Counted from the stretch's first letter, positions 24,385-33,417 are shown. The stretch is DNA of 33,564 nucleotides from Colwellia marinimaniae (GCF_002207865.1 NZ_BDQM01000041.1:1-33564), one strand, 5' to 3'. A program made the numbers and translations. Notes: a model not told the origin generated them from the sequence alone.

Positions 24385-25449
24385 TTAAAACTTAGGATGT
24401 ATTTGGTTTCTTCCTGAGCTTTTCGCTTGATAGAGGTATTTGTCAGCACTGTTGATAGCCTCATCAATACTTTGATTACTATGAAGTTCTTCAATGCCCA
24501 TACTAAAAGTCACTTTGATTTTTTGACCCTGATAATGAATCAAATGATCTTGCATCTTCTGCTTAATTTTTTCTGTAATGATATAGGCATTTTTTGCCGA
24601 TGTTTGTGGAAAAATAAATAAAAATTCTTCACCTCCCCAACGAGCAACACAATCTTGTTTTCTTATACTATCGGAGAATATGTTTGCCAGCTCTACTAAA
24701 ACAGCGTCACCCGCATTGTGGCCGTAGTTGTCATTAACTTTCTTAAAATGATCAATATCACATAATGCAACTGACAATGGCTCTTTAGTACGTAACATTC
24801 TGGCTTGCTCACGTTTTAAAATTCTCAGCGCATCACGCCGATTAGATAAATGTGTTAGGGGGTCAAAGTAGGCGAGTTTTTGGTATTCTTTAGTCAACTC
24901 TAAAATGTGTTTAAAAGACTGCTGGCGTGAATATTCATATAAAGCGGATAGAAAGGTTACCGTTAAAAAAGAGTAGATTAAACGTAATTTAAATTCTGTG
25001 TTGTATGTAGGGTGAGCGATAATGTCTGTCGGCATAAACATAATGACACCGACAATAGTGATGAATATGAAAATATCAAATAGACCTCGTTTGAAGCCAT
25101 GAATAAATAATGACACCGGTGCCACCATAAAAATCCATAAAGGCCCAGAGTTGCCAACACCGCCAGTATAGACAAGATAAAACATTAATAAATACAGTGA
25201 ATAAAGAATTATTACTGAAATTAATGCGGTATTTTGGAACGTTTTGTACACGAAATAGCCGATAAAGTAAATAAAGCTAGCCATCATTAAAACGGCGGCT
25301 AGCAGGTTATTATTGTTATAAAACGCAATAATAGCCATGACCGCTGTAATGCACATACCCACTAAAACAAAGATGGCAATAACATGCGGTTGAGTGACAT
25401 TTTTGCTTTTAAGGTCATCTATTTCAGGTAGTGTATTCAATAAAATCAA
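24385..25449 (-). CDS. Membrane-bound diguanylate cyclase (GGDEF)
   Basis: Makes cyclic di-GMP from two GTP. Residues about 20-175 contain six or so membrane helices (for example VIAIFVLVGMCITAVMAIIA, LISVIILYSLYLLMFYLVYT, LWIFMVAPVSLFI), forming an MASE-type sensor. The GGDEF domain covers about 190-350: FDPLTHLSNRRDALRIL, DIDHFKKVNDNYGHNAGDAV, the active-site GGEEF near 271-275 and SMGIEELH. An inhibitory I-site RxxD (RKQD) lies five residues before GGEEF, so product inhibition is expected. The start at 25449 is a TTG with a weak ribosome site; no ATG lies upstream of the membrane part. It is transcribed divergently from the hipB remnant. Confidence 0.93.
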   Translation of the reverse strand: MILLNTLPEIDDLKSKNVTQPHVIAIFVLVGMCITAVMAIIAFYNNNNLLAAVLMMASFIYFIGYFVYKTFQNTALISVIILYSLYLLMFYLVYTGGVGNSGPLWIFMVAPVSLFIHGFKRGLFDIFIFITIVGVIMFMPTDIIAHPTYNTEFKLRLIYSFLTVTFLSALYEYSRQQSFKHILELTKEYQKLAYFDPLTHLSNRRDALRILKREQARMLRTKEPLSVALCDIDHFKKVNDNYGHNAGDAVLVELANIFSDSIRKQDCVARWGGEEFLFIFPQTSAKNAYIITEKIKQKMQDHLIHYQGQKIKVTFSMGIEELHSNQSIDEAINSADKYLYQAKSSGRNQIHPKF

Positions 25450-25597
25450 TCTTTCTAGTGAGTTAAACCGATGAGAGCCTCAATTTACCATGTTAGCCTA
25501 TATAAAGTACAATTATCGTATTTTGCTAGTGACAAATTTGAGTGGCTGTTGGTTAAGTACGGTGCTTAGGTTGTTTTTAAGTACTATCCTAAGAAAT

Positions 25598-25652
25598 ATT
25601 TTAAGGGTTGTATTTAGGTATATCACCCATAAAACATCTTTTAGGGTACATT
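25598..25652 (+). promoter_or_regulatory. Conserved leader/operator of hipB
   Basis: The stretch just before the hipB ATG is nearly identical to 32071-32124, which precedes a second hipB start, although the coding parts have decayed. It contains a direct repeat of TTTTA(A)GGGT (around 25598 and 25639) and is probably the promoter/operator bound by HipB. Confidence 0.6.
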
Positions 25653-25913
25653 ATGTCTTTTTACCAATTAACAGCGTATGCCATTGCGGGTGCACTGGGC
25701 GAACGAATTAAAATCGCTCGACTCAATGCCAACCTCACCCAAAAAGCATTAGCTCAAAAAGCCGGTTTATCTCTTAAAGCAGTAACCAATAGCGAAAAAG
25801 GGAAATCAACACTTGAGTCCATGATAGCTATTCTCATTGCGCTTTAAATAACAGAGCAGCTCAATTCCTTTATCCCCAAACAAGACATATCGCCATTACC
25901 TGATGAAATTTGA
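25653..25913 (+). pseudogene. HipB-like antitoxin remnant
   Basis: Cro/C1-type helix-turn-helix protein: GERIKIARLNANLTQKALAQ then KAGLSLKAVTNSEKGKSTLE. In intact HipB the frame would continue after the ILIAL helix; here a TAA interrupts it at 25845-25847, and the same frame beyond it still reads ITEQLNSFIPKQDISPL, the expected HipB C-terminus, before ending at 25913. A 64-residue protein with the complete DNA-binding part could still be made. The toxin gene following it is clearly broken, so it is the rump of a hipBA toxin-antitoxin pair. Confidence 0.8.
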
Positions 25914-26370
25914 CGGCGTTAGCGAACACAACAAAAATCAAGAAACCTTTGGCGACCCTATGGGTTATGGCGCGATGGAATATACCTACCATTTATTAGC
26001 TAAAGAATGTGGTATTGATGCCATGCCATTTACTCAATGAAGGAAAACGCAGACATTTTATCACCGAGAGGTTTGATCGCCACGGCAATGACAAGATACA
26101 TATACAAACATTGAACGGCCTTGAGCATATAAGCTCATACTCAATGCTGAGCTATTTAACACAGCAAGAAAGTTGCTGCTGAGTCCAGACGATGCCATGC
26201 AGCTATTTAAACGCATGGTCTTTAATGTCATTTTTAGCAAACGAAAGATAGATGAGGTGTTAAACCAGACCATCGAAGTGGTCTCATACTGGAATAAATA
26301 CGCCTGGGAGCAAGCAGTACCAGACTCACTGATAAAAGAAGTAAGCCAAAATCTGAGGCTTTTCTTGTAG
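25894..26370 (+). pseudogene. HipA-like kinase toxin remnant (multiply broken)
   Basis: HipA is a serine/threonine kinase that phosphorylates GltX. Three fragments in three frames follow the order of HipA: YLMKFDGVSEHNK, MGYGAMEYTYHLLAKECGID (to 26040); LLNEGKRRHFITERFDRHGN and IHIQTLNGLEH (26030-26182); SPDDAMQLFKRMVFNV, then directly SKRKIDEVLNQTIEVVSYWN to the end (26173-26370). Missing are the first 200 or so residues and about 100 residues holding the catalytic Asp and the metal-binding loop, deleted after RMVFNV. The toxin is certainly inactive. Confidence 0.85.
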
Positions 26371-26433
26371 CAATTGTGCGAATTTATCAGAAAACCACTC
26401 CAATAGAAATAATAGTATGGCTGTAGCAAAAGT

Positions 26434-26450
26434 AAAAAGATCTTTTTTTT
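26434..26450. terminator. Short palindrome with T-run
   Basis: AAAAAGATCTTTTT followed by more Ts, 64 bases after the hipA remnant. The stem is AT-rich with almost no loop, so termination would be weak. Confidence 0.35.
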
Positions 26451-26529
26451 TACATTATATTGTTGTTTAATGGTTTTACATTAAATAATGATTGGATGTA
26501 GTTTATTTTATTTATTATAGGATACAGTC

Positions 26530-28464
26530 ATGGCGAATATTAAAACGGGTACTTGGAAGGCAAATGCACTTTTCATGTCAGTGTTTTTGTTATTAACCTA
26601 TATTTTATTACTTGCTTCCATGGCAAAAAATAGTGCTAACGTAGTGAATCAAAATGGCTTTATAACGGTTGATAAAGCTGAGTTGGTTACCCTGGGTAAT
26701 CTTGACAAGTTAATAACAACAGTACTGTTAAATCCGCAAAGCTACTTATACCAAGATGAAATTTTTATTATCTCAGGGCAACAGCACACTCAAGTTAACA
26801 TACACTCATTTGAAGAGCATATATTAGCCTCATTCATTGATATGGCTATCCCTTTTGCCGCATTATTTATTATCGCACTGACCACTGTGGTGATTAATTC
26901 CTGGTATTACCGTAACAAGGTGAGTAAAGAAATAGCACCGCTTTGTCGTAAAGTTGACTGTATCATTAACAGCTATAATTTAACTAGCGATAGCCATCAA
27001 AGTGCAGCAGATCTAAATGCTTTAAATCATTCTTTAGACTTTTTACAACAAATTAGCAATGAATACCAGATTAAGGCAGAGCAACATAGTTTCTGTGACA
27101 AGCTCACTAAGCTTGTTGACCGATATCATTTTTTGGATCATATAAATAAGCAGCTAATACTAACCAATGAAACAGGAACAAAGAGTGGTTTACTCTTTAT
27201 TGACCTTGATGGTTTTAAGTCGGTAAATGACTCATACGGCCACTCCTTTGGCGACGAGGTATTAATCCAAGTAGCCGAACGATTAAGGTCAATAGTACGT
27301 CGAAAAAACCTTAGCTTTAAGCAAGATGACAATGCCCTTGAATACAATTTATCGCGTTTAGGTGGTGATGAATTTACCTTATTTATTAAAGATTTAGAGG
27401 ACCCTGAGCACGCTATCAGTGTAGCAATTGATATACTGCAAGAATTAGAAAGAGATTTTATTTTAGGTAATAAAACCATAAAAATTAGTGCCAGTATCGG
27501 TATTGCTATATACCCTGATAGTGCTGCCACCCCTTACGCTTTAATACAAATGGCCGATGTTGCTATGTACCGCGCTAAAACGGAAGGTCGTGGTGTTTAC
27601 CGTATTTACTCCGCTGAAATGGGTGCTAAATTACGCCGTTATCATTATTTGCTTGATGAAATGCGTCAGGCAATCGACTCAACTAATTTCTTTTTAACCT
27701 ATCAGCCAGTCATTGATATTGATGATTTTGGTATTAGTTATTTTGAAGCTTTAGTACGTTGGCAGCACCCCGTTGAAGGCACTATTGCACCCGATGAGTT
27801 TATTCCCATTGCAGAAGACTCTAATTTAATACTTGATTTAGGTGATTGGATCCTTGATGAAGCTTGTCGTCAAATGGCGGCTTGGTATAACGCAGGAATG
27901 AAAAAGGTACGAATTTCAGTTAACGTATCACCTATTCAACTAAAACATAAATCTTTGTATGATTGGATTATCAAAAGTCTTGCTAAATCGGGCTTACCGC
28001 CACATTCATTAATGTTAGAAATAACCGAAAGTTGTTTTATTGAAGCATCAGATGAATTGTTTAATGAACTAGAAAAACTGCGAGCCGATGGCGTGATGAT
28101 TGCTATCGATGATTTTGGCACTGGTTTTAGTTCATTATCTGTCTTAGCTCATTTACCTGTAGATGTATTAAAAATTGATAAGCTGTTTGTTGCCGAAGCG
28201 ATACATAATATTAAATACAAGAAAATATTACACTCGATTGTCGATATGGCTTTAAAGCTTGAATTAAAAGTGGTTGCTGAAGGTATTGAAAATAAAGAGC
28301 AACTAGAGCTATTAAAAACTTTAGGCGTGAAACATATTCAAGGTTACCTAATTAGTAGGCCGCAACGTTCTAACTATGTCGGAGAGAAAATTTTTGAACA
28401 GGGGATAAATCATATGGCACAAACAGGAACAAGCCGCTGGCCGCCACAAATTAATGAAGCTTAG
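26530..28464 (+). CDS. GGDEF-EAL cyclic di-GMP protein, membrane-bound
   Basis: 644 residues. Two membrane helices (about 12-32, FMSVFLLLTYILLLASM; about 110-132, FAALFIIALTTVVINSWYY) enclose a periplasmic sensor region. The GGDEF domain starts near 195 (DKLTKLVDRYHFLDHI) and has GGDEF at 278-282; no RxxD I-site is visible. The EAL domain has EALVRW from Glu406, the TESCF strand, DDFGTGFSSL at 527-536, LKIDKLFV and VVAEGIEN, i.e. the metal and catalytic residues of active phosphodiesterases. Both activities are thus possible; in such hybrids one often dominates. The start has AGGA seven bases upstream. It converges with the kinase gene, 34 bases apart. Confidence 0.94.
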   Translation: MANIKTGTWKANALFMSVFLLLTYILLLASMAKNSANVVNQNGFITVDKAELVTLGNLDKLITTVLLNPQSYLYQDEIFIISGQQHTQVNIHSFEEHILASFIDMAIPFAALFIIALTTVVINSWYYRNKVSKEIAPLCRKVDCIINSYNLTSDSHQSAADLNALNHSLDFLQQISNEYQIKAEQHSFCDKLTKLVDRYHFLDHINKQLILTNETGTKSGLLFIDLDGFKSVNDSYGHSFGDEVLIQVAERLRSIVRRKNLSFKQDDNALEYNLSRLGGDEFTLFIKDLEDPEHAISVAIDILQELERDFILGNKTIKISASIGIAIYPDSAATPYALIQMADVAMYRAKTEGRGVYRIYSAEMGAKLRRYHYLLDEMRQAIDSTNFFLTYQPVIDIDDFGISYFEALVRWQHPVEGTIAPDEFIPIAEDSNLILDLGDWILDEACRQMAAWYNAGMKKVRISVNVSPIQLKHKSLYDWIIKSLAKSGLPPHSLMLEITESCFIEASDELFNELEKLRADGVMIAIDDFGTGFSSLSVLAHLPVDVLKIDKLFVAEAIHNIKYKKILHSIVDMALKLELKVVAEGIENKEQLELLKTLGVKHIQGYLISRPQRSNYVGEKIFEQGINHMAQTGTSRWPPQINEA

Positions 28465-28498
28465 AGCCAAATAATAGCGGTAATTTATTAGAAAATAA

Positions 28499-29908
28499 TC
28501 AACTACTAAGGTCGATATAATTAGGCAAAATGATTTCGAACCTAACCCCAATAGGCGAATCTATTAGCCTAATGCGTCCCTGAAGATTGTGATTAATCAA
28601 ATTACTGATAATACAAAGGCCTAAGCCTAAACTTTTTTTACTTCGCATTGAGGTATAAAAGGGCTCAAATATTTTAGAGGTTTTTTCTACTGAAATGCCA
28701 CAACCACTATCTTGGTAATTTATAATCAATTCATCCTCATCAGCAACAATATTAATATGGATAGTCCCTTCAGTGATATTTTCAAAACCATGTATTATGG
28801 AATTTTCGATAAGATTAAAGAATATTTGCCACAATATTTCTTTATTTGCTACCAGGTTTAAGTTCTCACTTTGAATGACCAGTTGATGCGAACCTAATAA
28901 ACGTCTCATCGCCTTTCTAACTTCGACGAAAAAGTCTTTAATGGCAAAGAGTGATGTGCTGTCAATATTTGTCCAGGTATTAACCTCGTTAAATCGTTGT
29001 AATAAATCGCTTACTTTTAATAAGCTTTTTTTGCTAATGGTCACTAAATTGATTAGTTCGGCGTTATTTTTAATAAAAAATTTACGGGTTAAATTCCCGC
29101 TAGATAATTTTTCATTCAAGACGATAAGTTTATCTTCAGCAGCAGTCATTGCCGTAAGGGCATTGCCCGCTGGTGTACTAATTTCATGAGAAAATCCCGA
29201 AATTAAACTACTGGTGGTTAACATTTTCTCCGTGGTAATATCTAAACGGTACTTTATGTTTTGCTGCTCAATCACTTTACCAAGCTCGGTATTGACCTTT
29301 TCAAGTTCTAAATTCCTTTCATTTATCGTTTTATTTAATAAGTTATTGGCATGTAACAATTTTTCTCTATTGGAATTGTTTTCAAAAACAACAGCGGCTA
29401 AATTCGCACTCAGTTCAATAAATTTTAGGTTATCTTCGGTAGGCTTTTGCGGCTCGCGATGATAAATAGCAAAAGTGCCAAAAACAATACCATCAGCGCC
29501 AATAATAGGTTCAGACCAACAAGCTTGTAGACCAGCATCTAACGCTAAACTTTTATACTGAGCCCAGTAGGGATGAGTATTAATATCTTCAACAATCACG
29601 CGTTTTTTAATAAATGCTGCCGTACCACAAGAACCAACGCCAGCACCGATAGCAACGCCGTCTAATGCTTGGCAATAAGAGTCAGGTAAAGAAATTGAGG
29701 CAATAGGATGAAGGGTGTTTTTATCAGGGTCTAAACGCAGAACAGAACATAACATTTGAGGATCATAAATTTGTGCTTTTTCACAAAGGGTCTTAAGAAT
29801 TAACGATAACTGTTCATTACTAGCAACCATGCGCAAAACCCTATTACGCCCAGCTTCAAGCTCGCTGGCCAACTTCCAGTAATTGAAATCCACTTTTGCG
29901 TTATCCAT
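28499..29908 (-). CDS. GAF-domain sensor histidine kinase
   Basis: Soluble two-component kinase, about 469 residues from the ATG at 29908 (a TTG three codons earlier is also possible). Residues about 25-180 form a GAF domain (GVGSCGTAAFIKKRVIVEDI, then WSEPIIGADGIVFGTFAIYH); 180-225 is a coiled coil; the phospho-acceptor His241 is in SGFSHEISTPAGNALTA. The ATPase domain has NLIENSIIHGF (N box), DSGCGISVE (G1), IFEPFYTS (F box) and SLGLGLCIISNL (G2). The H-box reads HEISTPAG rather than HELRTPL, as in kinases of the HWE-unlike GAF-HisK group. It has no membrane segment, so the GAF domain is the likely sensor. No response regulator is adjacent. Confidence 0.92.
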   Translation of the reverse strand: MDNAKVDFNYWKLASELEAGRNRVLRMVASNEQLSLILKTLCEKAQIYDPQMLCSVLRLDPDKNTLHPIASISLPDSYCQALDGVAIGAGVGSCGTAAFIKKRVIVEDINTHPYWAQYKSLALDAGLQACWSEPIIGADGIVFGTFAIYHREPQKPTEDNLKFIELSANLAAVVFENNSNREKLLHANNLLNKTINERNLELEKVNTELGKVIEQQNIKYRLDITTEKMLTTSSLISGFSHEISTPAGNALTAMTAAEDKLIVLNEKLSSGNLTRKFFIKNNAELINLVTISKKSLLKVSDLLQRFNEVNTWTNIDSTSLFAIKDFFVEVRKAMRRLLGSHQLVIQSENLNLVANKEILWQIFFNLIENSIIHGFENITEGTIHINIVADEDELIINYQDSGCGISVEKTSKIFEPFYTSMRSKKSLGLGLCIISNLINHNLQGRIRLIDSPIGVRFEIILPNYIDLSS

Positions 29909-30093
29909 ATGCAACAACTATTTTAAAGCTTCACTAATTTAATTAAATATCGATTACCTGTATATAGCAAATTTATTGTAAAGTATTATCAGTAGGGCAG
30001 TTAAAACCCCTTTTTAGTGACAATTTTATAGCTAATTAAATATTTAAGCCCTAAATAGGTTCGATATTAAAAAAAACATGCCTATGCACTTGG

Positions 30094-30249
30094 CTCAGGA
30101 TTGTCATCTCCGTGGTGTTTTAATCGGACATGCCATTGATGGCACTTATTAGTCAATGCATGGAGCTTATTGTCCTGAACCCAGAATCTAAATAGCAATG
30201 GATCTTCGATCAGAGACTTCGAAGATGACGTTTACAAATGATTCCTGAG
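30094..30249. repeat. Structured intergenic repeat element
   Basis: Nested inverted repeats bound a 156-bp stretch: CTCAGGA (30094-30100) with TCCTGAG (30243-30249); GTCATCT (30103-30109) with AGATGAC (30223-30229); TGCCAT-TG-ATGGCA (30131-30144); ATCTTCGA (30202-30209) with TCGAAGAT (30219-30226). 30154-30178 matches a segment inside the second MITE-like element at 24 of 25 bases. The layout suggests a repeated, foldable genomic element. The rest of the 29909-30465 gap has no gene I can support; a short hydrophobic reading frame near 30385-30460 lacks a start. Confidence 0.7.
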
Positions 30250-30465
30250 TAAACTACAGAGGCATGAATAAAAATCACTTTGCTTATAGGTTCTACTACA
30301 GGTATAGCTAAGGCTTGAATGAACAAAAGGCTCAAACGTTACTGTTAACTGGTAGCACATAATTTTTTAAAATAGAGACGTACTTATTTAGCATACTTGC
30401 TGTTACTATTTTTGCATTAACAATTATTATTTGTCTCTTAGTGAGGCCTTGGCTGAAAAATTTTT

Positions 30466-31014
30466 ATGAGTATAATTATAGTTGCAGATATTTTTGGTGT
30501 AACTCCCGCTTTGTTAGAAATAGCTAAAAAGCTAGCAGCGTCCACCATTATTGATCCCTACGAAAGTAAAAATATGAGCTTTCATAATGAAGGTGATGCC
30601 TACTCATATTTTGTTAAAAATGTTGGACTTGATAACTACCTTGCTATTTTATTAAAGGCAATAGAGTCAATTGAACCTCCCGTAACTCTAATAGCTTTTA
30701 GTGTTGGTGCGGCAGTTGTTTGGCGGCTGTCTGAAATTAAGGATCATAATTTTATTAACCAAGCTTTTTGCTACTACGGTTCACAAATAAGAAATTACAC
30801 CAAAATTGAACCACGCTTTAAAATAAATTTGTTTTTTCCGGCAAGTGAAGCTCATTTTGATGTTGTAGAATTACAAGCTAGCCTTTCAACAAAAAAACAT
30901 GTAAAAAGTGAAATCGTTAAATACTTACATGGTTTTATGAATTACCATTCAAGTAATTATAGTGAGCATGGGTATACGGAACATATAGAACTTTTGTGTG
31001 CAACTTCCAGCTAA
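30466..31014 (+). CDS. Alpha/beta-hydrolase, dienelactone-hydrolase-like
   Basis: 182 residues, small alpha/beta-hydrolase fold without a signal peptide. The first strand IIIVADIFGVTP is the usual DLH opening. The nucleophile elbow is AFSVGAA with Ser79 (dienelactone hydrolases have Cys there), and the likely catalytic His155 is in LHGFMNYHS; the acidic residue is probably in FPASEAHFD. The middle ACYYGSQI-like stretch (FCYYGSQIRNY) supports the DLH relation. The substrate is unknown. It is followed by a remnant and then converges with trmK. Confidence 0.7.
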   Translation: MSIIIVADIFGVTPALLEIAKKLAASTIIDPYESKNMSFHNEGDAYSYFVKNVGLDNYLAILLKAIESIEPPVTLIAFSVGAAVVWRLSEIKDHNFINQAFCYYGSQIRNYTKIEPRFKINLFFPASEAHFDVVELQASLSTKKHVKSEIVKYLHGFMNYHSSNYSEHGYTEHIELLCATSS

Positions 31015-31039
31015 CCAGCTGCTGTTATATTGTCTGTAT

Positions 31040-31129
31040 CCCTTCGCCTTTTCAGTAGGTTACGAGCATTTCCATAAAGTTTCCAATAAAAAACGACCGA
31101 AGCAATTTTACAAAGTTACAGCACGATAA
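31040..31129 (+). pseudogene. 3' fragment of a second copy of the gene at 23883
   Basis: The frame reads PFAFSVGYEHFHKVSNKKRP then KQFY and a stop at 31129, against PFAFSVGYEHFHKIAKKKRP then NQEY in the protein encoded at 23883-24287. About 23 of the first 24 to 26 positions are identical or similar; the rest of the gene is gone. The fragment overlaps the end of trmK by 22 bases on the other strand. Confidence 0.8.
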
Positions 31130-31884
31130 GCGTCAATGATATGTTGCACGTCGTTGGTCTTTCCTTGCTGTATACGTTGGTAATGATTCAGGGTTTTCTG
31201 CAAGTATTTATCAGCTATATCGGCTTGTGGGTGTTTTATTGAGTGTTCGTCCGAGGATAAAGCTAAGTCGGTAGTTAAGTCTGTCGTTAATTGTGACTGC
31301 CAAATTTTATCGCCAACCGGACTAACTTTTTTATTTACTTTACTATCTGCTGCACTTGCCGATGAAACTAGCAGTATTTCATAGAAACGTCGGTTATCTG
31401 CCACTAACATCTCGTCTTTCAAACTGAAATCTAATTCGATTAATTTACTACGTAATGGATATAGGTGATGAACGGGACACAGTAAAAAATCAATAGTTAA
31501 GTTTTTGTATTGTTGATAAATAGCCTCAATAAACTTGATCATTAAATCACCGCCAACACCGGCAATTATAATTAGGTGTTCTCCTTGATATGACGCTAAA
31601 GGAAGTTTTGCCACATCAAGACAATGAGTTCGCCAACTTAAAGATGAAGTTGAGTGTTTATTTGCGTAAAAACGCTGCAGCTTATTTTCTACTTCAGCCA
31701 TTAGCTCTGGCACAATATCAACAAAATGAATAGTATCGGCGGCTTGGCGTGACAATAAAGCGCTGCCAAGCAAACCATGATCACAGCAACAATCCCAAAT
31801 ATGGTCGTACTGTGAGGTCACCATTTTTTCAATTTTCTGTAATCGATTACTTAATTTTAAATTGTGTTTAAAGCTAGGTTTCAT
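31108..31884 (-). CDS. trmK: tRNA (adenine-22-N1)-methyltransferase
   Basis: S-adenosylmethionine-dependent enzyme that methylates A22 in the D-loop of tRNA. Motif I reads WDCCCDHGLLG (near residues 31-41), VDIVPELM follows at the end of strand 2, and AGVGGDLMIKFIEAI is the family signature corresponding to AGMGG in Bacillus TrmK. LLCPVHHLYPLRSKL and RRFYEILLV come later. The ATG at 31884 leads directly into LSNRLQKIEKMV, the usual start; a TTG at 31914 would add ten residues. The C-terminal part carries a polar insertion with a short duplication (LTTDLTTDL). Monocistronic, with a hairpin in its upstream region. Confidence 0.85.
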   Translation of the reverse strand: MKPSFKHNLKLSNRLQKIEKMVTSQYDHIWDCCCDHGLLGSALLSRQAADTIHFVDIVPELMAEVENKLQRFYANKHSTSSLSWRTHCLDVAKLPLASYQGEHLIIIAGVGGDLMIKFIEAIYQQYKNLTIDFLLCPVHHLYPLRSKLIELDFSLKDEMLVADNRRFYEILLVSSASAADSKVNKKVSPVGDKIWQSQLTTDLTTDLALSSDEHSIKHPQADIADKYLQKTLNHYQRIQQGKTNDVQHIIDAYRAVTL

Positions 31885-31920
31885 GTTGGAGTTTGGGTTG
31901 GCTTTCAAGAGCAATGCTTA

Positions 31921-31966
31921 TATGGTTAAAAACGCCGCTATTGTATAGCGAAGCCCCTTAACCATA
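31921..31966. promoter_or_regulatory. Nested hairpin upstream of trmK
   Basis: TATGGTTAA (31921-31929) pairs perfectly with TTAACCATA (31958-31966), and within it CGCTA (31936-31940) pairs with TAGCG (31946-31950). It lies 37 bases before the trmK start, in the leader or promoter. It could be a regulatory leader or a small repeat unit. Confidence 0.5.
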
Positions 31967-32070
31967 CAAGCATTTAACTAAGACTAAAAGCCTGAGCAGT
32001 GATAATGAGTAGGGCACGTTTATCCATTTAAAAAGCTTTGCTATTATTTATTAACATCGTGTAATACTCC

Positions 32071-32193
32071 TTTTAAGGGTTGTACTTAGGTATATCCAAT
32101 ATAAAACATCTTTTAGGGTACATTATGTCTTTTGAGCCATTAACAGCGCATGCTATCAAGGGCGAACAAATGTTCTCCTGGATTATCAAATAA
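32071..32193 (+). pseudogene. Second hipB leader and 5' end
   Basis: 32071-32124 repeats the hipB leader, and the ATG at 32125 begins MSFEPLTAHAIKGEQ, matching MSFYQLTAYAIAGALGER of the copy at 25653 with a nine-base deletion. The similarity then ends, and the frame closes at 32193 after MFSWIIK, which may derive from the HipA strand that precedes KFDGVSE in the other locus. No other part of hipB or hipA is seen. The 117 bases after it, before the lipase gene, hold nothing identifiable. Confidence 0.75.
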
Positions 32194-32310
32194 CACCATC
32201 CGTGTAGCGTTATTGTCTAAATTGATAAGTTTTGAAGAGTTATCAACACTCTATAACTCAGAAGCTAGCTCAGTTACATGGTCGATTAATATACTTTAGG
32301 AATTATTATT

Positions 32311-32979
32311 GTGTCAGTTTTATTTTCGTCTCAAGTGAAGTCTAGTGAAACTGTGATACTTCTACATGGCTTGGCAAGAAGTGACCGATCGTTTAGTAAA
32401 CTTGCCTCCATTTTGAATGAAAAGGGTTATCACACCATCAATTGTAACTATCCATCGAGAAAGTACAGTGTTGATAAGTTAGCCGAACATGCCATTAGTA
32501 CTGCTTTATGCCAATGCCCAGAAGCAAGTAGGATTCATTTTGTCACTCACTCAATGGGTGGCATTCTTGTTCGACAATATTTAAGTACCAAAGTAATCAA
32601 AAATTTGGGACGTGTAGTAATGCTTGGTCCACCAAATAAGGGCAGTCAGGTTGTTGATTCACTGAGAAATGTACCAGGATTTAAACTGTTCAATGGTCCA
32701 GCTGGTGTGCAACTTGGCACCGAAGCAAGCAGCGTACCAAACAAACTAGGCTCGGCGAATTTTGATTTGGGTATCATTGCCGGAACTCGGAGCATAAATC
32801 TGATTCTTTCGACAATGCTGCCGAAGCCAGATGACGGCAAGGTATCGGTAGAAAATACCAAGCTTGATGGCATGAGAGATCATATATGTTTACCAGTGAC
32901 ACATCCGTTTATGATGAAAAGCAATAAGGTTATCAAGAAAGTACTTTATTATCTTAATCATGGTGAATTTAATCACTAG
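32311..32979 (+). CDS. Alpha/beta-hydrolase, lipase/esterase-like
   Basis: 222 residues. Oxyanion-hole motif LLHGLARS near 17-24, nucleophile Ser81 in VTHSMGGILVRQYL, probable catalytic Asp in PDDGKVSVENTKL near 172 and His in LPVTHPFMM near 200. These match the lactonizing-lipase/PGAP1-like group common in marine gammaproteobacteria. LGPPNKGSQVVD after the nucleophile is also typical. It starts at GTG with AGGA at a rather long spacing. The N-terminus (MSVLFSSQVKSSE) is short, without a convincing signal peptide; homologues are often exported, so the gene could have lost its leader. Confidence 0.82.
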   Translation: MSVLFSSQVKSSETVILLHGLARSDRSFSKLASILNEKGYHTINCNYPSRKYSVDKLAEHAISTALCQCPEASRIHFVTHSMGGILVRQYLSTKVIKNLGRVVMLGPPNKGSQVVDSLRNVPGFKLFNGPAGVQLGTEASSVPNKLGSANFDLGIIAGTRSINLILSTMLPKPDDGKVSVENTKLDGMRDHICLPVTHPFMMKSNKVIKKVLYYLNHGEFNH

Positions 32980-33417
32980 GATATTTCGTTTCAACGTAAT
33001 TGATGTAGACGTGTCCTCGGCACTTGTTGACGAGCGGAAGTAATGAGCATACCAGCGAATGCTTACAGGGTTATTATGATGGAGAACTGATACTCAAAGT
33101 GAAAGGCTTACGGGTAAAGCTATCGTCACTCGCCATTACCAATGGAAAATAGAAAAATCATAAACGACTCAAGTACACCTCAAAAAGGCTTTAGCTAGCA
33201 ATTAAGCTTTCAGATCAAAGTAAAACAATCACGTTACCGTATTCTTATCTTTAGTTGTCTGCCAGAATGGCAAAGATGCTTTTACTTGGAGTTCTGTAAA
33301 TAACTGTACTAATCATCAATCTTGTAATGACAACAAGGTGCGCATTCCGGACGTTAGCTAGTGGTTGTTCTTTAGGTCAACTGATAGCCAAAATCTGACA
33401 TTAGCTTTTGTGAAACC
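32980..33417. other. Degenerate intergenic region
   Basis: No intact gene. Short readable stretches (GYYDGELILKVKGLRVKLSS at about 33070-33130 and VVCQNGKDAFTWSSVNN at about 33254-33304) are interrupted by stops. They look like worn coding sequence, but I cannot name a family. Confidence 0.4.

Noticed and set aside
33060..33340. Possible transposase remnant before the window end
   Set aside because: The readable pieces contain stops, and no DDE or other transposase motif could be identified.
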